34,296 nt of DNA from Paracraurococcus lichenis (GCF_030657435.1 NZ_JAUTWS010000054.1:1-34296), one strand, 5' to 3'; positions 1 through 9,089 are shown, counted from the stretch's first letter. The notes: generated by a model from the sequence alone, not told the origin. Program-made: numbers and translations.

Positions 1-465
1 GGTGAAGGCGGACTGGGGTTGAGCCCCGAAGGGGATCAACGGGGCCGGCGCGACCTGGCGAACGAGGACATCGTCAGGCTCATTCTCGACGGCACCGTCG
101 TGCGGGTCCGGCTGGACCACAAGGCGACCTCGGTCTCGTTGCTGGTGGTGTTGGGCGTCCGCCGGGACGAGCAGAAGGTGCTACTCGCCATCCGCAGCAT
201 GGGCGGGGAGAGCGAAGCAACGTGGCGGGCCGTATTCGATGACCTGGTCGCACGCGGGCTACGAGCCCCGGAGTTCCTGATCACCGACGGTGCGGCTGGC
301 CCCGAGAAGGCGCTGGCCGCGCCCTGGCGGCGGTGCCATCGCAACGGTGTACGGTTCACAAGCACAGGAATCTCCTCGCCCACGCGCCGGAGCATCCGCA
401 TGAGGAGTTCAAGCGCCGTATCAAGACGCAGACCGTGCTGCCCTCGGCGGAGACTGCGGCCATAC
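1..465 (+). pseudogene. IS256-family (mutator-type) transposase remnant
   Basis: The left edge cuts into a reading frame with hallmarks of IS256-family transposases (DGTVVRVRLD, SMGGES, PEFLITDGA). Near position 325-333 the frame shifts, and the next family block (QRCTVHKHRNLLAHAPE) continues in the third frame. There the text jumps from HAPE directly to HEEFKRRIKTQTVLPSAETAA. In intact relatives these blocks are separated by roughly 70 residues including the third acidic catalytic region, so an internal deletion is inferred. After SAETAA (about position 460) similarity stops. With the N-terminus outside the window, a frameshift, an internal deletion and a lost C-terminus, it cannot encode a working transposase. 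Its end abuts the 3' end of the neighbouring monooxygenase gene. Confidence 0.85.
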
Positions 466-536
466 AGCAACATATTCTGCGGAACAGCCAAATGCGGCAT
501 CTACCTCAGATCGTCGCCATGCCTCAACTCTCATAA

Positions 537-1880
537 TCATTTTATTGCACCAGAATTTTTTCCCTCGTAGCGGCTGCGCGGCTTCCGCAGGCCAAGACTC
601 TCGCGCAGTGTTTTACCCTCGTACTCCGTGCGGAACATGCCGCGCCGACGCAGTTCCGGCAGGGCAAGCTGGATGAAGTCGTCCATGCCGCCTGGCAGAT
701 AGGGAGGGCAGAGGTTGAAGCCATCCGCCGCCCCCGCCTCGACCCAGGCCTCCATGTCGTCGACAACGTCCTGCGGCGTGCCGATCACCAGACGCGTGCC
801 GAAGCCGGCGGCGATCGTCGTGTAGAGCTGGCGGATGGTCAGGTTCTCCCGATGCGCCAGTTCCAACAGGCCCTTGGCGATGCTGCGCACCTGGGGATTG
901 TTGGGCTCCGGCACCGGACCGTCCACGTCGTAGCCCGACAGGTCGCCCATCTGGCCATAGAGGTAGGAGAGACCGAGGATCGGGTCGACCAGCGCGTTCA
1001 GCTTCTCGTACTTGTCCTGCGCCTCCTGCCGCGTAGCACCGATGAAATGGGTGATGCCGGGCATGATCAGCAGTTCGTCCGGGCTGCGGCCATGCCTGGC
1101 CAGGCGGCCTTTCAGCTTCGCGTAATAGGCTCTTCCCTGCTCCATGTCCTGGGAGACGGAATAGACCACGTCGGCGCTCTCGGCGGCGATGTCGATGCCC
1201 TGGTCCGATGCGCCGGCCTGCACCAGGATCGGCCGGCCCTGCGGCGTGCGCTTCACGCTCAGCGGACCCTTGACCTTGAAGTGCTTGCCGACGTGGTTCA
1301 GCGCATGCAGCTTCGCCGGGTCGAAGAAGATGCCGGTCTGCTTGTCGTTGACCAGGGCATCCTCGTCCCAACTGTCCCACAGCCCCTTCACCACCTCGAC
1401 GAATTCGGCGGCCCGCTCGTAGCGGGTGGCATAGTCGAGATGCTCATCGCGATTGAAGTTCCGCGCTTCCGCATCCGACCAGGAGGTGACGATGTTCCAG
1501 CCGGCGCGGCCGCCACTGAGATGGTCGAGCGAGGCCCATTTGCGGGCGATGTGGAAGGGCTCGTTGTAGGTGGTGCTGGCGGTCGCGACCAGGCCGATAT
1601 GGCTGGTCACCGCGGACAGCGCCGAGAGCAGGGTCAGCGGCTCCATCTCCGCCGTCTGCGCGCTGCGGCACAGGGCGCCCGGCGGTTCATCCTTGGTGCG
1701 GATGCCGATGCCGTCGGCCAGGAAGACCATGTCGAGCTTCGCAGCCTCCGCCGTCCGGGCGATGCGCACGAAGTGGCTGAGCTTGGAGGCGCCTTCCGGA
1801 TCCACCTCCGGATGCCGCCAGGCCCCGGCATGGTACCCGAGATAGCGCATGGAAAGGCCGAGCTTGATCTGCCTGGTCAT
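537..1880 (-). CDS. NtaA/SnaA/DszA-family FMN-dependent monooxygenase (copy 1)
   Basis: A 447-residue flavin-dependent monooxygenase of the bacterial-luciferase-like superfamily, NtaA/SnaA/DszA branch. These enzymes use FMNH2 from a separate reductase and O2 to attack C-N or C-S bonds of small molecules. Visible family blocks are LGLSMRYLGYHAGAWRHP at the N-terminus, MVFLADGIGI, ATASTTYNEPFHIARKWASL, GGRAGWNIVTS, HFKVKGPL and PILVQAGAS. The length is normal for the family. The start has AGGAG seven bases upstream. It is the last gene of the minus-strand dipeptide-transporter unit, 29 bases after the ATPase gene, so its substrate probably enters by that transporter. The extreme C-terminus (EGKNSGAIK) lies in AT-rich DNA beside the IS256 remnant and may be altered. 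The exact substrate is not readable from sequence. Confidence 0.9.
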   Translation of the reverse strand: MTRQIKLGLSMRYLGYHAGAWRHPEVDPEGASKLSHFVRIARTAEAAKLDMVFLADGIGIRTKDEPPGALCRSAQTAEMEPLTLLSALSAVTSHIGLVATASTTYNEPFHIARKWASLDHLSGGRAGWNIVTSWSDAEARNFNRDEHLDYATRYERAAEFVEVVKGLWDSWDEDALVNDKQTGIFFDPAKLHALNHVGKHFKVKGPLSVKRTPQGRPILVQAGASDQGIDIAAESADVVYSVSQDMEQGRAYYAKLKGRLARHGRSPDELLIMPGITHFIGATRQEAQDKYEKLNALVDPILGLSYLYGQMGDLSGYDVDGPVPEPNNPQVRSIAKGLLELAHRENLTIRQLYTTIAAGFGTRLVIGTPQDVVDDMEAWVEAGAADGFNLCPPYLPGGMDDFIQLALPELRRRGMFRTEYEGKTLRESLGLRKPRSRYEGKNSGAIK

Positions 1881-1909
1881 GTCCGAACTCCTGATACAAG
1901 CCGGGTCGG

Positions 1910-2863
1910 TTACCCCGGGTTATGGCATGCGAGCGCGTGACCGGGGCCGGCCATCAGCGTGGGCGGATGGGCTTCGTCGCAGCGCTTGATCCGGCGCGGA
2001 CACTGGCTGCGGTAGATGCAGCCGGGCGCCTCCTGGTCCACCGCGCTGCGCTGGCCGGTGCGCTCGCCGGCGTCGTCCAGCGTCGCCAGCAAGGCCCGCG
2101 TGTAGGGGTGCCGGGGCATGCGGAACAGCTGGGCCGCCGGCGCCACCTCGACGATGCGGCCGAAGAACATCACCGCGACGCGGTCGCACAGGAAGCGGGC
2201 GACATGCAGGTCATGGGTGATGAAGAGGAAGGATGTCTCCAGCTCCTGCTGGATGTCCTTGAACAGGTTCAGGATCTGCGAGCGGACGGACACGTCGAGC
2301 TTGGAAACCGCCTCGTCGGCCACGATGAAAGCGGGATCGAGCATCAGCGCCCGGGCGAGTGCCGCCCGCTGCAGCTGGCCGCCGGAGAGCTCGTGCGGGA
2401 AGCGCTCGGCGACCTCTCGCGGCAGGCGGACGCGCTGCAGGGAGGCGGCGACGCGGTCCTGCCGTTCGGATTTCGGCAGGCCGGCGAGCATGAGCGGGGT
2501 CGCCAGCGCCGCGCCGACCGAGCGGCGCGGGTTGAACGAGGAGAGGGGGTCCTGGAACACCAGCGCCATCCGCCCCCAGACGCGGCGTAAGGCCCCTTCC
2601 CTGAGATGGGTGATGGGCTCGCCCTGGAACAGGATATTGCCCTCGGACGGCTCGACCAGGCGCAGGATCGTGCGGCCCAGGGTGGTCTTCCCGCTGCCGG
2701 ACTCGCCGACCAGCCCCACCACCTCTCGCCTTGCCACCGTCAGGGCGGCATTGGCCACGGCGCGAAAGGTGGCGGGCGGGCCCAACAGGCCGGCCAGCCC
2801 GGTGCGGCGGCGGCGGAAGCGGACCGAGACATTCTGCACGTCGACCAGGGGCGCCTCAGCCAT
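1910..2863 (-). CDS. Dipeptide/oligopeptide-type ABC transporter ATPase, DppF/OppF-like
   Basis: A 317-residue ATPase energising import through the adjacent permeases on the inner face of the membrane. Walker A (GESGSGKTT) is at residues 53-61, the Q-loop at FQDPLSSFNPR, the ABC signature LSGGQLQRAAL near 159-169, Walker B FIVADE near 179-184 and the switch His in FITHDLHVARFLCDRVAVM. A C-terminal Cys-containing segment (CIYRSQCPRRIKRC) is typical of Dpp/Opp ATPases. The segment after Walker B reads ADEAVSKLD, where most family members have ADEPVSALD; this is conservative and probably functional. The start ATG overlaps the stop of the upstream ATPase gene by eight bases (ATGGCTGA), indicating translational coupling. 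The product pairs with the DppD-like ATPase as a heterodimer (family knowledge). Confidence 0.92.
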   Translation of the reverse strand: MAEAPLVDVQNVSVRFRRRRTGLAGLLGPPATFRAVANAALTVARREVVGLVGESGSGKTTLGRTILRLVEPSEGNILFQGEPITHLREGALRRVWGRMALVFQDPLSSFNPRRSVGAALATPLMLAGLPKSERQDRVAASLQRVRLPREVAERFPHELSGGQLQRAALARALMLDPAFIVADEAVSKLDVSVRSQILNLFKDIQQELETSFLFITHDLHVARFLCDRVAVMFFGRIVEVAPAAQLFRMPRHPYTRALLATLDDAGERTGQRSAVDQEAPGCIYRSQCPRRIKRCDEAHPPTLMAGPGHALACHNPG

Positions 2864-3812
2864 GCAGCAAACAGCGCACGCGGCGCTCCCCTTCGAGGGC
2901 GATCATCGGAATCGGCGCCCGGGTGCAGGCCGCCATGCGGCGCGGGCAGCGGCTGCTGAAGGCGCAGCCGCTGCGGGGCGCGGCGATCGAGGGCGGCTCG
3001 CCGGGCAGTTCGGGCAGGCGCTCCGTCCCGCCCTCCAGCGCACGGGCGGTCGCGATCAGCGCCATCGTATAGGGGTGCCCGGGGTTCTCGAAGAGCTGCG
3101 CCGTGGTGCCGATCTCGATGACCTCGCCGGCATACATGACCGCGATGCGGTCGCACAGGCTGGCGGCCACCGTCATGTCGTGGGTGATGAAGAGGAAGGC
3201 GGCATTCTCGGTCCGGCGCAGGCGGCGGAACAGGCGGAGGATCTGCCGCTCGACGATATTATCGAGGTTGGTGGTGGGCTCGTCGGCGACCACCACGGCG
3301 GGGTTGGCGGCCAGCACCAGCGCGATCAGCGCCCGCTGCAGCATGCCGCCGCTGAGCTGGTGCGGATAGGAGCCGAGCACGCGGGCGCTGTCGGCGATAT
3401 CCACGTCGGCGAGCAGACGCTCGGCGGCCGGGCGCCAATCGGTGATGCCCCTGCGGCCCAGCACCTTCTGCGCGTGCCAGGCGATGCGCTTGGCCGGATT
3501 GAAGGCGCCGACCGGGTCCTGGAAGATCATGCCGACGGCAGAACCGCGCAGCGCGCGCAGCCGGGATTCGGTCGCATGCAGCAGGTCCGCCTCGCCGGCA
3601 CGCATGACCTCGGCGGTGAGGCGCGCGCCCTCCGGCTCCAGCCGCAGCAGGGACATGCCGGTCATGGTCTTGCCCGAGCCGCTTTCACCGATCAGGCCGA
3701 GCACCTCGCCGCGGCGCAGTTCCAGGTCGAGGTTGCGGACGACGTGCAGCCGGCGGCCGTCGGGATCGAGCGTGAGGTCTAGGCCGCGGACCTCGAGGGC
3801 GAGTTCGGTCAT
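2856..3812 (-). CDS. Dipeptide/oligopeptide-type ABC transporter ATPase, DppD/OppD-like
   Basis: A 318-residue ATPase partner of the downstream DppF-like protein. It carries Walker A GESGSGKT near residues 43-50, MIFQDPVGAFNP, signature LSGGMLQRALIAL, Walker B VVVADEPTTNLD, switch His FITHDMTVAASLCDRIAVMYAGE, and the C-terminal oligopeptide-ATPase Cys motif (GCAFSSRCPRRMAAC). The open frame extends upstream to 3872, but the ATG at 3812 begins the conserved TELALEVRGLDL block and sits 16 bases after the DppC-like stop, so the shorter start is preferred. The signature has M in place of the usual Q, a variant seen in some OppD relatives. Confidence 0.92.
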   Translation of the reverse strand: MTELALEVRGLDLTLDPDGRRLHVVRNLDLELRRGEVLGLIGESGSGKTMTGMSLLRLEPEGARLTAEVMRAGEADLLHATESRLRALRGSAVGMIFQDPVGAFNPAKRIAWHAQKVLGRRGITDWRPAAERLLADVDIADSARVLGSYPHQLSGGMLQRALIALVLAANPAVVVADEPTTNLDNIVERQILRLFRRLRRTENAAFLFITHDMTVAASLCDRIAVMYAGEVIEIGTTAQLFENPGHPYTMALIATARALEGGTERLPELPGEPPSIAAPRSGCAFSSRCPRRMAACTRAPIPMIALEGERRVRCLLHG

Positions 3813-3828
3813 GGGAAGGGGCCGCCGC

Positions 3829-4692
3829 TCATCGGTTCCGCAGGCGCGGGTCGAGCGCATCGCGCAGCCCATCGCCCAGCAGGTTCAGGCCGAGGATGAT
3901 CCATGCGACCGAGAGGCCGGTCAGCGTCAGCACCCAGGGACCGTTCTGGAAATAGTCCTTGCCGTCCGCCATCATCACGCCGAGCGAGGGGGTGGGCGGC
4001 TGCACGCCGAGGCCGACGAAGCTCAGCCCGGCCTCCATGATGATCCCGAAGCCGAGCCCGGCCGAGAACTGCACCAGAAGGGGCGCGGCGATATTGGGCA
4101 GGATCTCCCGCGCCAGGATGCGCGGCGCGGACTGGCCCATCAGCCGGGCGGCGACGACATAGTTCTCGGCCCGCGCCTGCGCCGTCATGCTGCGCGCGAG
4201 GCGGGCGAAATTGGGCACGTAGACCAAGCCGATCGCCAGCGCCACGCTGGTCGCGCCATAGCCCAGCAGCAGCATCAGGCAGAGCGCGAGCACGTAGGTC
4301 GGAAAGGAGTAGAGCAGTTCGACGATCCGGACGATCACGGCGTCGAGCCAGCCGCCGCGATAGCCGGCGGTCATGCCGAGCACCGTGCCGGCCAGCCCGC
4401 CCATCACCAGCCCGGCGATGCTGACCAGCAGCGAGACCTGCGCCCCATGCGCGACGCGCGTCAGCACGTCCTGGCCGAAGGAATCGGTGCCGAAGGGGTG
4501 CTCGAAGGAGGGCGGCTGCAGGATCGCCATGTAGTCCTTGTCGTTCGGGTCGTAGGGCGAGAAGAGGACGGCCGCCAGGATCAGCAGCAGGGTGGAGAGG
4601 ATGATGAAGGCGCCGGCCTGGGCGACGCGATTGCGCGCCAACACGCCGAGCGCCCCGCGCCGGCGCGCGGGGCGGGTGACGGCCCCGCTCAT
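3829..4692 (-). CDS. Dipeptide/oligopeptide-type ABC transporter permease, DppC-like
   Basis: A 287-residue inner-membrane permease. After a basic N-terminus comes a first hydrophobic helix (AGAFIILSTLLLILAAVLF), then the extracytoplasmic HPFGTDSFGQDVLTRVAHGAQVSL block diagnostic of DppC/OppC proteins. Several more helices follow, with the cytoplasmic EAA-type loop (AARLMGQSAPRILAREILPN) near residues 190-210 that contacts the ATPases. The protein ends LGDGLRDALDPRLRNR, a typical family C-terminus. Its ATG overlaps the stop of the DppB-like gene by four bases (ATGA), supporting the start at 4692 rather than the much longer open frame to 5703, which is a shadow of the preceding gene. Confidence 0.92.
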   Translation of the reverse strand: MSGAVTRPARRRGALGVLARNRVAQAGAFIILSTLLLILAAVLFSPYDPNDKDYMAILQPPSFEHPFGTDSFGQDVLTRVAHGAQVSLLVSIAGLVMGGLAGTVLGMTAGYRGGWLDAVIVRIVELLYSFPTYVLALCLMLLLGYGATSVALAIGLVYVPNFARLARSMTAQARAENYVVAARLMGQSAPRILAREILPNIAAPLLVQFSAGLGFGIIMEAGLSFVGLGVQPPTPSLGVMMADGKDYFQNGPWVLTLTGLSVAWIILGLNLLGDGLRDALDPRLRNR

Positions 4693-5642
4693 GCCGCCGT
4701 CCGCGGGTCGAGCAGGCCACACACCAGGTCGACCACCAGGTTGACCAGGATCACGATGAGCAGGAACACCACCGCGCAGCCCTGGACCACGCTGATGTCG
4801 CGCGCGAAGGCGCCGTCCACCATGACCGAGCCGATGCCGGGCACGCCGAACACCCGCTCGACCACCACCACGCCGCCCAGCAGGTAGCGCGCCTGCAGCC
4901 CGACGGCGGTGACATAGGGGATCAGCGCATTGCGGAACACGTAGTGCCAGAAGACGAAGAAGCGGCCGAACCCCATGGCGCGCGCGGAGGTGACATAGGC
5001 ACGGCGGAAGGTCTCGAGCAGCGTCGCACGCAGCATGCGCGAGAAGATCCCCGCCATCGGCACCGCGATGGCGAGCGCGGGCAGGAAGCCGCTGTGGAGC
5101 GCGCCGGCGACGGACTCGCCCGGGCGGGTGAAGCCATAGGCCGGGAACCAGCCCAGTTCCAGGCTGAAGACCAGGACCAGCACGTAGCCTAGCCAGAAAT
5201 CGGGCATCGAGATGGTGACGATGGCGCCCGAGGTGGCCAGCACGTCCTCGACCCGCCCATGGCGGCTTGCAGCGATGCTGCCGGCGGTGATCGAGATCGC
5301 CAGGGCGAGGGCCAGCGCATAGGCGCCGATGAAGAGCGTGTTCGGCAATGCGCGGGCGACCAGGGAGGCGGTCGAGAAGCCCCCCGCAAGCGAGATCGAG
5401 GTGCCGAGGTCGCCATGCAGCGCCCCGCGCATCCAGGCGAGGAACTGCACCGCCAGCGGATCGTCGAGATGATGCAGCCGGCGGAAATCGGCGATGGCCT
5501 GCGGGCTTGCCTGGTCGCCCAGGGCGGCCAGGGCCGCATCGCCCGGCACGGCATGCATGAGCAGGAACACGACCAGCGAGCCCAGCAGCAGCATGAAGGC
5601 CGCGCTGCCTGTCCGCACCAGCAGCCAGGTCAGGACGCGCAT
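4689..5642 (-). CDS. Dipeptide/oligopeptide-type ABC transporter permease, DppB-like
   Basis: A 317-residue integral membrane permease. An N-terminal helix (LTWLLVRTGSAAFMLLLGSL) is followed by the periplasmic segment with VPGDAALAALG and LDDPLAVQFLAWMRGALHGDLGTS, both classic DppB/OppB blocks. Further helices and the EAA-type loop (YVTSARAMGFGRFFVFWHYVFRNALIPYVT) follow. The C-terminus reads VDLVCGLLDPRTA, matching the family ending VDLLYAxLDPR. The open frame extends to 6047, but that upstream part shadows the substrate-binding-protein gene; the ATG at 5642 begins the conserved MRVLTWLLVR. It lies 80 bases after the SBP gene and overlaps the DppC-like gene by four bases. Confidence 0.92.
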   Translation of the reverse strand: MRVLTWLLVRTGSAAFMLLLGSLVVFLLMHAVPGDAALAALGDQASPQAIADFRRLHHLDDPLAVQFLAWMRGALHGDLGTSISLAGGFSTASLVARALPNTLFIGAYALALALAISITAGSIAASRHGRVEDVLATSGAIVTISMPDFWLGYVLVLVFSLELGWFPAYGFTRPGESVAGALHSGFLPALAIAVPMAGIFSRMLRATLLETFRRAYVTSARAMGFGRFFVFWHYVFRNALIPYVTAVGLQARYLLGGVVVVERVFGVPGIGSVMVDGAFARDISVVQGCAVVFLLIVILVNLVVDLVCGLLDPRTAA

Positions 5643-5722
5643 CGGCAGCCGCCCCCGGAGAGGCCGCGGCGCCGCGCCGCGGCCCTGCGTGCCCCTGCCC
5701 CATCCAACGGTACCACCGCGGC

Positions 5723-7279
5723 TCAGCCGCCGGTCATCGATGCAAGCTGCGCCCCGAACCCATCGAACGGGGTATGGTCGAAGCCACTCACCTTCTTCAG
5801 CACCGCGCTGTTGGAATAGGTGTTCATCAGGAACACGCTGGGGCAGTCCTCTGCAATCAGGCGCTCGGCCTGTATGTAGAGCGGGCCGCCCTTCTTCTCG
5901 CGGTCCAGTTCCTGGCGCGCCTGCTCCAGCAGGCTGTCCACCTGCGGGTTGCTGTACTTGCTGAAATTGCGCCAGCCGGTGCTGTGGAAGCAGTCGAACA
6001 GGTATTCGTCCGGGTCGCACAGCGCGATCCAGCCATTCGGCCAGCATTGACCGTCATTGGCCATCCAGCGCTGGAAGTGGGTGCGGCTGTCCATGAACTC
6101 GACGCGGAATTTGGTGCCCAGGGTGCGGTTCACCATGTCCACGAAGACCTCGGACATGCGCTTCCACCAGGCATCGGGCAGGCCATAGACCACGACCTCG
6201 ACATCCGCGCCGTATTTCGACTTGGCAAGTTCCGCCTTCGCCGCCTGCGGATTGTACTGGGCGTAGGGGCGCGGCTCCTTGTCATGGGCCCAGCCGATCG
6301 CCTGTGGGATATAACCCTGCGAGGGCACGGCCTGGCCGAACACGACCGCCTGCACGAAGGCCTGCCGGTTGATCGACATCGAGACGGCACGGCGGAAATG
6401 CACGTCGTCGAAGGGCGGGCGCTGGATGTTGAGATGCGCGAATCGCGCGTTGAGGCCGGGCATGGAGGAGAACCCCACCGAGGCCATCCGCTTCACGCGC
6501 TCGGTATCCCCGTAGGGGACGGCATTGACGAAGTGCAGGCCGCCGGCGGCCAGCGCGTTGATGGCGCTGCTGTCGTCGCGGATCAGCATCACCTCCAGCG
6601 CCGGGGATCTGGGCAGCCCCGCTTCGAAATAGTCGGCATGGGCGGCGAAGGTCAGCTTCTCGTTAGGCCGCCACTCCGTCAGCTTCCAGGGGCCGGAGCC
6701 GACCGGGGTGCGGCCGTACTGCTCGTCCCCCATGGCCAGCACCGCCTTCTTGCAGACGATCTGCGTGCTGGTGCGCGTGTTGCTCAGGTAGGTCAGCAGC
6801 GGTGCGAAAGGCTTGTCGGTCTTCATCCGCACCGTCTGCGGGTCGATCGCCTCCACGCTGATGAGGGGTGCCATCTTCCGGCGCACGGGGGAGCCGAATT
6901 TCTCGTCGGCGATGCGCTGGAAGGTGAAGACCACGTCATCGGAAGTCAGGTCGCTGCCGTCGTGGAATTTGACTCCGCTGCGCAGCCTGAACTCCCAGGT
7001 GGTGGGATCGGGATTGCTCCAGGATTCCGCGAGGTCGCCGACCACATTCATCTTGGCATCGAACTTCACGAGCGTGTTGAAGATGCCCCAGATGATGAAG
7101 AACTCGGGATTGGCAGCCGCCTTGCCGGGGTCGAGCGTATTGATCAGGGTGAAGCCGGTCATCGCCGCGCGCAACGGGCCCGCATCGGGTGCGGCCATGG
7201 CGGCGAAGGGGCGCAGCCCCCCTGCTGCGGCCGCGAGCAACGGAGCACCACCCAGCACGGTGCGGCGGGACAAGGTCAT
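5723..7279 (-). CDS. Family 5 extracellular solute-binding protein (DppA-like), Tat-type signal
   Basis: A 518-residue periplasmic binding protein, the substrate-recognition part of the ABC importer encoded just downstream. The N-terminus MTLSRRTVLGGAPLLAAAAGGL has a twin-arginine motif (SRRTVLG) followed by a hydrophobic stretch, so export through Tat is likely. SBP family 5 blocks include LDPG, FNTLVKFD, GDLAESW, WEFRLRSGVKFHDGSDLTSDDVVFTF and VGSGPWKL. Length is normal for the family. It is first in its transcription unit, and the 437 bases upstream contain the CTGTATTCAG motif shared with the GntR-side promoter. Family 5 proteins bind peptides, opines, nickel or metal chelates and others; the ligand cannot be deduced here, but two adjacent NtaA-type oxygenases favour a nitrogenous small molecule. 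Confidence 0.92.
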   Translation of the reverse strand: MTLSRRTVLGGAPLLAAAAGGLRPFAAMAAPDAGPLRAAMTGFTLINTLDPGKAAANPEFFIIWGIFNTLVKFDAKMNVVGDLAESWSNPDPTTWEFRLRSGVKFHDGSDLTSDDVVFTFQRIADEKFGSPVRRKMAPLISVEAIDPQTVRMKTDKPFAPLLTYLSNTRTSTQIVCKKAVLAMGDEQYGRTPVGSGPWKLTEWRPNEKLTFAAHADYFEAGLPRSPALEVMLIRDDSSAINALAAGGLHFVNAVPYGDTERVKRMASVGFSSMPGLNARFAHLNIQRPPFDDVHFRRAVSMSINRQAFVQAVVFGQAVPSQGYIPQAIGWAHDKEPRPYAQYNPQAAKAELAKSKYGADVEVVVYGLPDAWWKRMSEVFVDMVNRTLGTKFRVEFMDSRTHFQRWMANDGQCWPNGWIALCDPDEYLFDCFHSTGWRNFSKYSNPQVDSLLEQARQELDREKKGGPLYIQAERLIAEDCPSVFLMNTYSNSAVLKKVSGFDHTPFDGFGAQLASMTGG

Positions 7280-7716
7280 GGGTCGGTGCTCCGGGTAAGG
7301 AAGGGACAGGATCTTCCCCGCGTTGACAACTTGCCCGTGCCGTGCGTTTCGCTTTGTTTATGCACGCATTCAATCCCGTTTCCGCGCTGCATTCAACCCT
7401 GTATTCAGAGCGGCTGGGCAATTTTGTACCTCCTGCCAGGACCGGTTGGCGGGGCTGCTTCGGGCCTGCCCAGGCACCTGCGGATCCCGCCAGCCCGAAG
7501 TCCAGGATGATGCCGACCCGGACCGGGCGCACCAGGATCTTGCTGTTCCGGTCCGACCATACTCGGGCCGCACGGATCGGCCCGCTTTAGGAGCGGCTGG
7601 CGAGTGGTCCCAACGTCCCGCCTCGTTCGTCATGCCCGCGACTTCGCCAGACCGACAGGACACCTCGAGGCCGCTCCGGGCTCTCGCTTGCCGCGGCATG
7701 GCCCGTCGCGGTGTCG
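7280..7716. promoter_or_regulatory. 437-bp intergenic region ahead of the dipeptide-transporter unit
   Basis: No convincing gene is seen here; the overlapping short frames have no recognisable protein features. On the minus strand the region should hold the promoter for the SBP-permease-ATPase-monooxygenase unit. The part nearest the SBP is comparatively AT-rich and contains TGAATRC-like repeats at about 7366-7375, 7388-7397 and 7401-7408, including the CTGTATTCAG element. The distal part (7450-7716) is GC-rich with no obvious structure. Confidence 0.5.
7394..7409. promoter_or_regulatory. Candidate GntR operator upstream of the DppA-like gene
   Basis: The 16-base sequence CAACCCTGTATTCAGA matches 10547-10562 (CAACTCTGTATTCAGA) at 15 of 16 positions. 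Its core CTGTATTCAG is an imperfect 10-bp palindrome, as expected for a dimeric GntR/FCD regulator. It lies about 115 bp upstream of the SBP start. Assignment to the GntR protein encoded at 10674 is inference. Confidence 0.55.
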
Positions 7717-9072
7717 CTAGAGGGCCGTTTCCGAGGGGCCGGGCCGGGGGCTTTCCGCGAAGCGGGCGAAGCGGAAGGGGGTCGGGTCGACCACCGGCCT
7801 GTCACCATTCACCAGTTCGGCCATCAGCCGCCCCGCCCCGGGCCCGATGCCGAATCCGTGCCCGGAGAAGCCGGTTGCGATGAAGAGCCCGGGCAGCGTC
7901 TCCGCCGCGGAGATCACCGGGATCATGTCCGGCGTGGTGTCGATCAGACCGGCCCATTGCTGCACGCGCATGGCCTGCCGGAAGACGGGAAAGGCGCGCT
8001 GCAGCCGCCGCAGGGCATCGTTCAGCCCCGGCCCATGCGGCGCCGGATCCAGGGTGCGAATCCGTTCGAAGGGACTTGGCGCGTCCAGCCGCCAGCGCCG
8101 GGGCATCCGCGCCTCCTGCACCGTACGGCGGCCGGCCCGGATGCGCAGCCGCCGCCAGCTCGTCAGCGCGGTGGCGGCGAAATCGGGCAGGAACCGCAGG
8201 GTGTCCGGCACGATCTCGCTCACCTCTCCGCCGAGATTGGCGATGGTGTAGCCCCCGTCCAGCCGCTTGCGGTAGCCGAAGCCGTCGCCACCCGCCGCGA
8301 TCTCCGGCGCACCCGGGAGCGGCGCGGTGCGCATCACGGAAGCCAGGATCTTCAACTGCGGCAGGTGCAGCCCGAGGCTGCCGCAGAAAAGCGACGACCA
8401 GGCCCCACCCGCGAGCACCACGGCGGCGCAGCGTATCGACCCGCGCTCCGTCACGACGCCTGCGACGCGCCCGCCGGTCGTCTCCACGCCCCGCACGGCG
8501 CAGTTCGTCAGCACCGCGGCTCCCCTCGCACGCGCGGCAGCGGCCATGGCAGGGGCGGCGCGCTGCGGCTCCGCCTGCCCGTCCTGCGGCGTGTAGAGCG
8601 CGCCAGCCCAGCGCCGCTCCGATTGCGGCATCAGCGCCGCGACCTCGGCCGTGGACAGAAGGCGGGTGCCGAGCTGGAAGGGCTGCGCCCTCTCCAGCCA
8701 GCGCGCCATCTTGGCCAGCTCCGCCTCGTCGCCGCAGAGATACATGATCCCCTTGCGGCGGTAGCCCGTCTCCGCCCCGAGGCGGGCATTCATCCCCTCC
8801 CAGAGCCGCGCGCTCTCGGCCATCAGCGGCACCTCGTGGATGTCGCGGCCGGTATTGCGGCACCAGCCCCAATTGCGGCTGGACTGCTCGCCCGCGATCT
8901 GCCCCTTCTCGCAAAGCGCCGTGCGGAGGCCCTTCTCGGCCAGGAACAGCGCCGTGCTAGCACCGACGATCCCACCGCCGATCACCACCACATCCACCGC
9001 GGCCGGCAGTGTTGCATCGGGCGTGACCGGATCCACCGCCGGCGCCTCGGTCAGGACTTCGTTCCCTGCCAT
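7717..9072 (-). CDS. FAD-dependent amine/amino-acid oxidase (DAO family)
   Basis: A 451-residue flavoprotein of the D-amino-acid-oxidase/glycine-oxidase superfamily. Such enzymes oxidise secondary or primary amines (sarcosine, glycine, iminodiacetate, D-amino acids) to imines that hydrolyse to an aldehyde or keto acid. The dinucleotide-binding motif VVVIGGGIVGASTALFLAE is at residues 28-46. It is followed by QSSRNWGWCRNTGRD, a block common in one DAO subgroup, a substrate-domain middle region, and the C-terminal FAD contact GFSGHGFGIGPGAGRLMAELV. About 25 residues precede the Rossmann fold. It begins 17 bases after the upstream NtaA-type gene, so the two are probably co-transcribed. In NTA/EDTA degradation a DAO-family iminodiacetate oxidase acts after the monooxygenase (established); an analogous second step here is inference. 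Confidence 0.88.
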   Translation of the reverse strand: MAGNEVLTEAPAVDPVTPDATLPAAVDVVVIGGGIVGASTALFLAEKGLRTALCEKGQIAGEQSSRNWGWCRNTGRDIHEVPLMAESARLWEGMNARLGAETGYRRKGIMYLCGDEAELAKMARWLERAQPFQLGTRLLSTAEVAALMPQSERRWAGALYTPQDGQAEPQRAAPAMAAAARARGAAVLTNCAVRGVETTGGRVAGVVTERGSIRCAAVVLAGGAWSSLFCGSLGLHLPQLKILASVMRTAPLPGAPEIAAGGDGFGYRKRLDGGYTIANLGGEVSEIVPDTLRFLPDFAATALTSWRRLRIRAGRRTVQEARMPRRWRLDAPSPFERIRTLDPAPHGPGLNDALRRLQRAFPVFRQAMRVQQWAGLIDTTPDMIPVISAAETLPGLFIATGFSGHGFGIGPGAGRLMAELVNGDRPVVDPTPFRFARFAESPRPGPSETAL

Positions 9073-9089
9073 GCGGACGACCCCGCCGC

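Noticed and set aside
7323..7350. TTGACA at 7323 as a plus-strand promoter
   Set aside because: No acceptable -10 element at the right spacing and no plus-strand gene follows.
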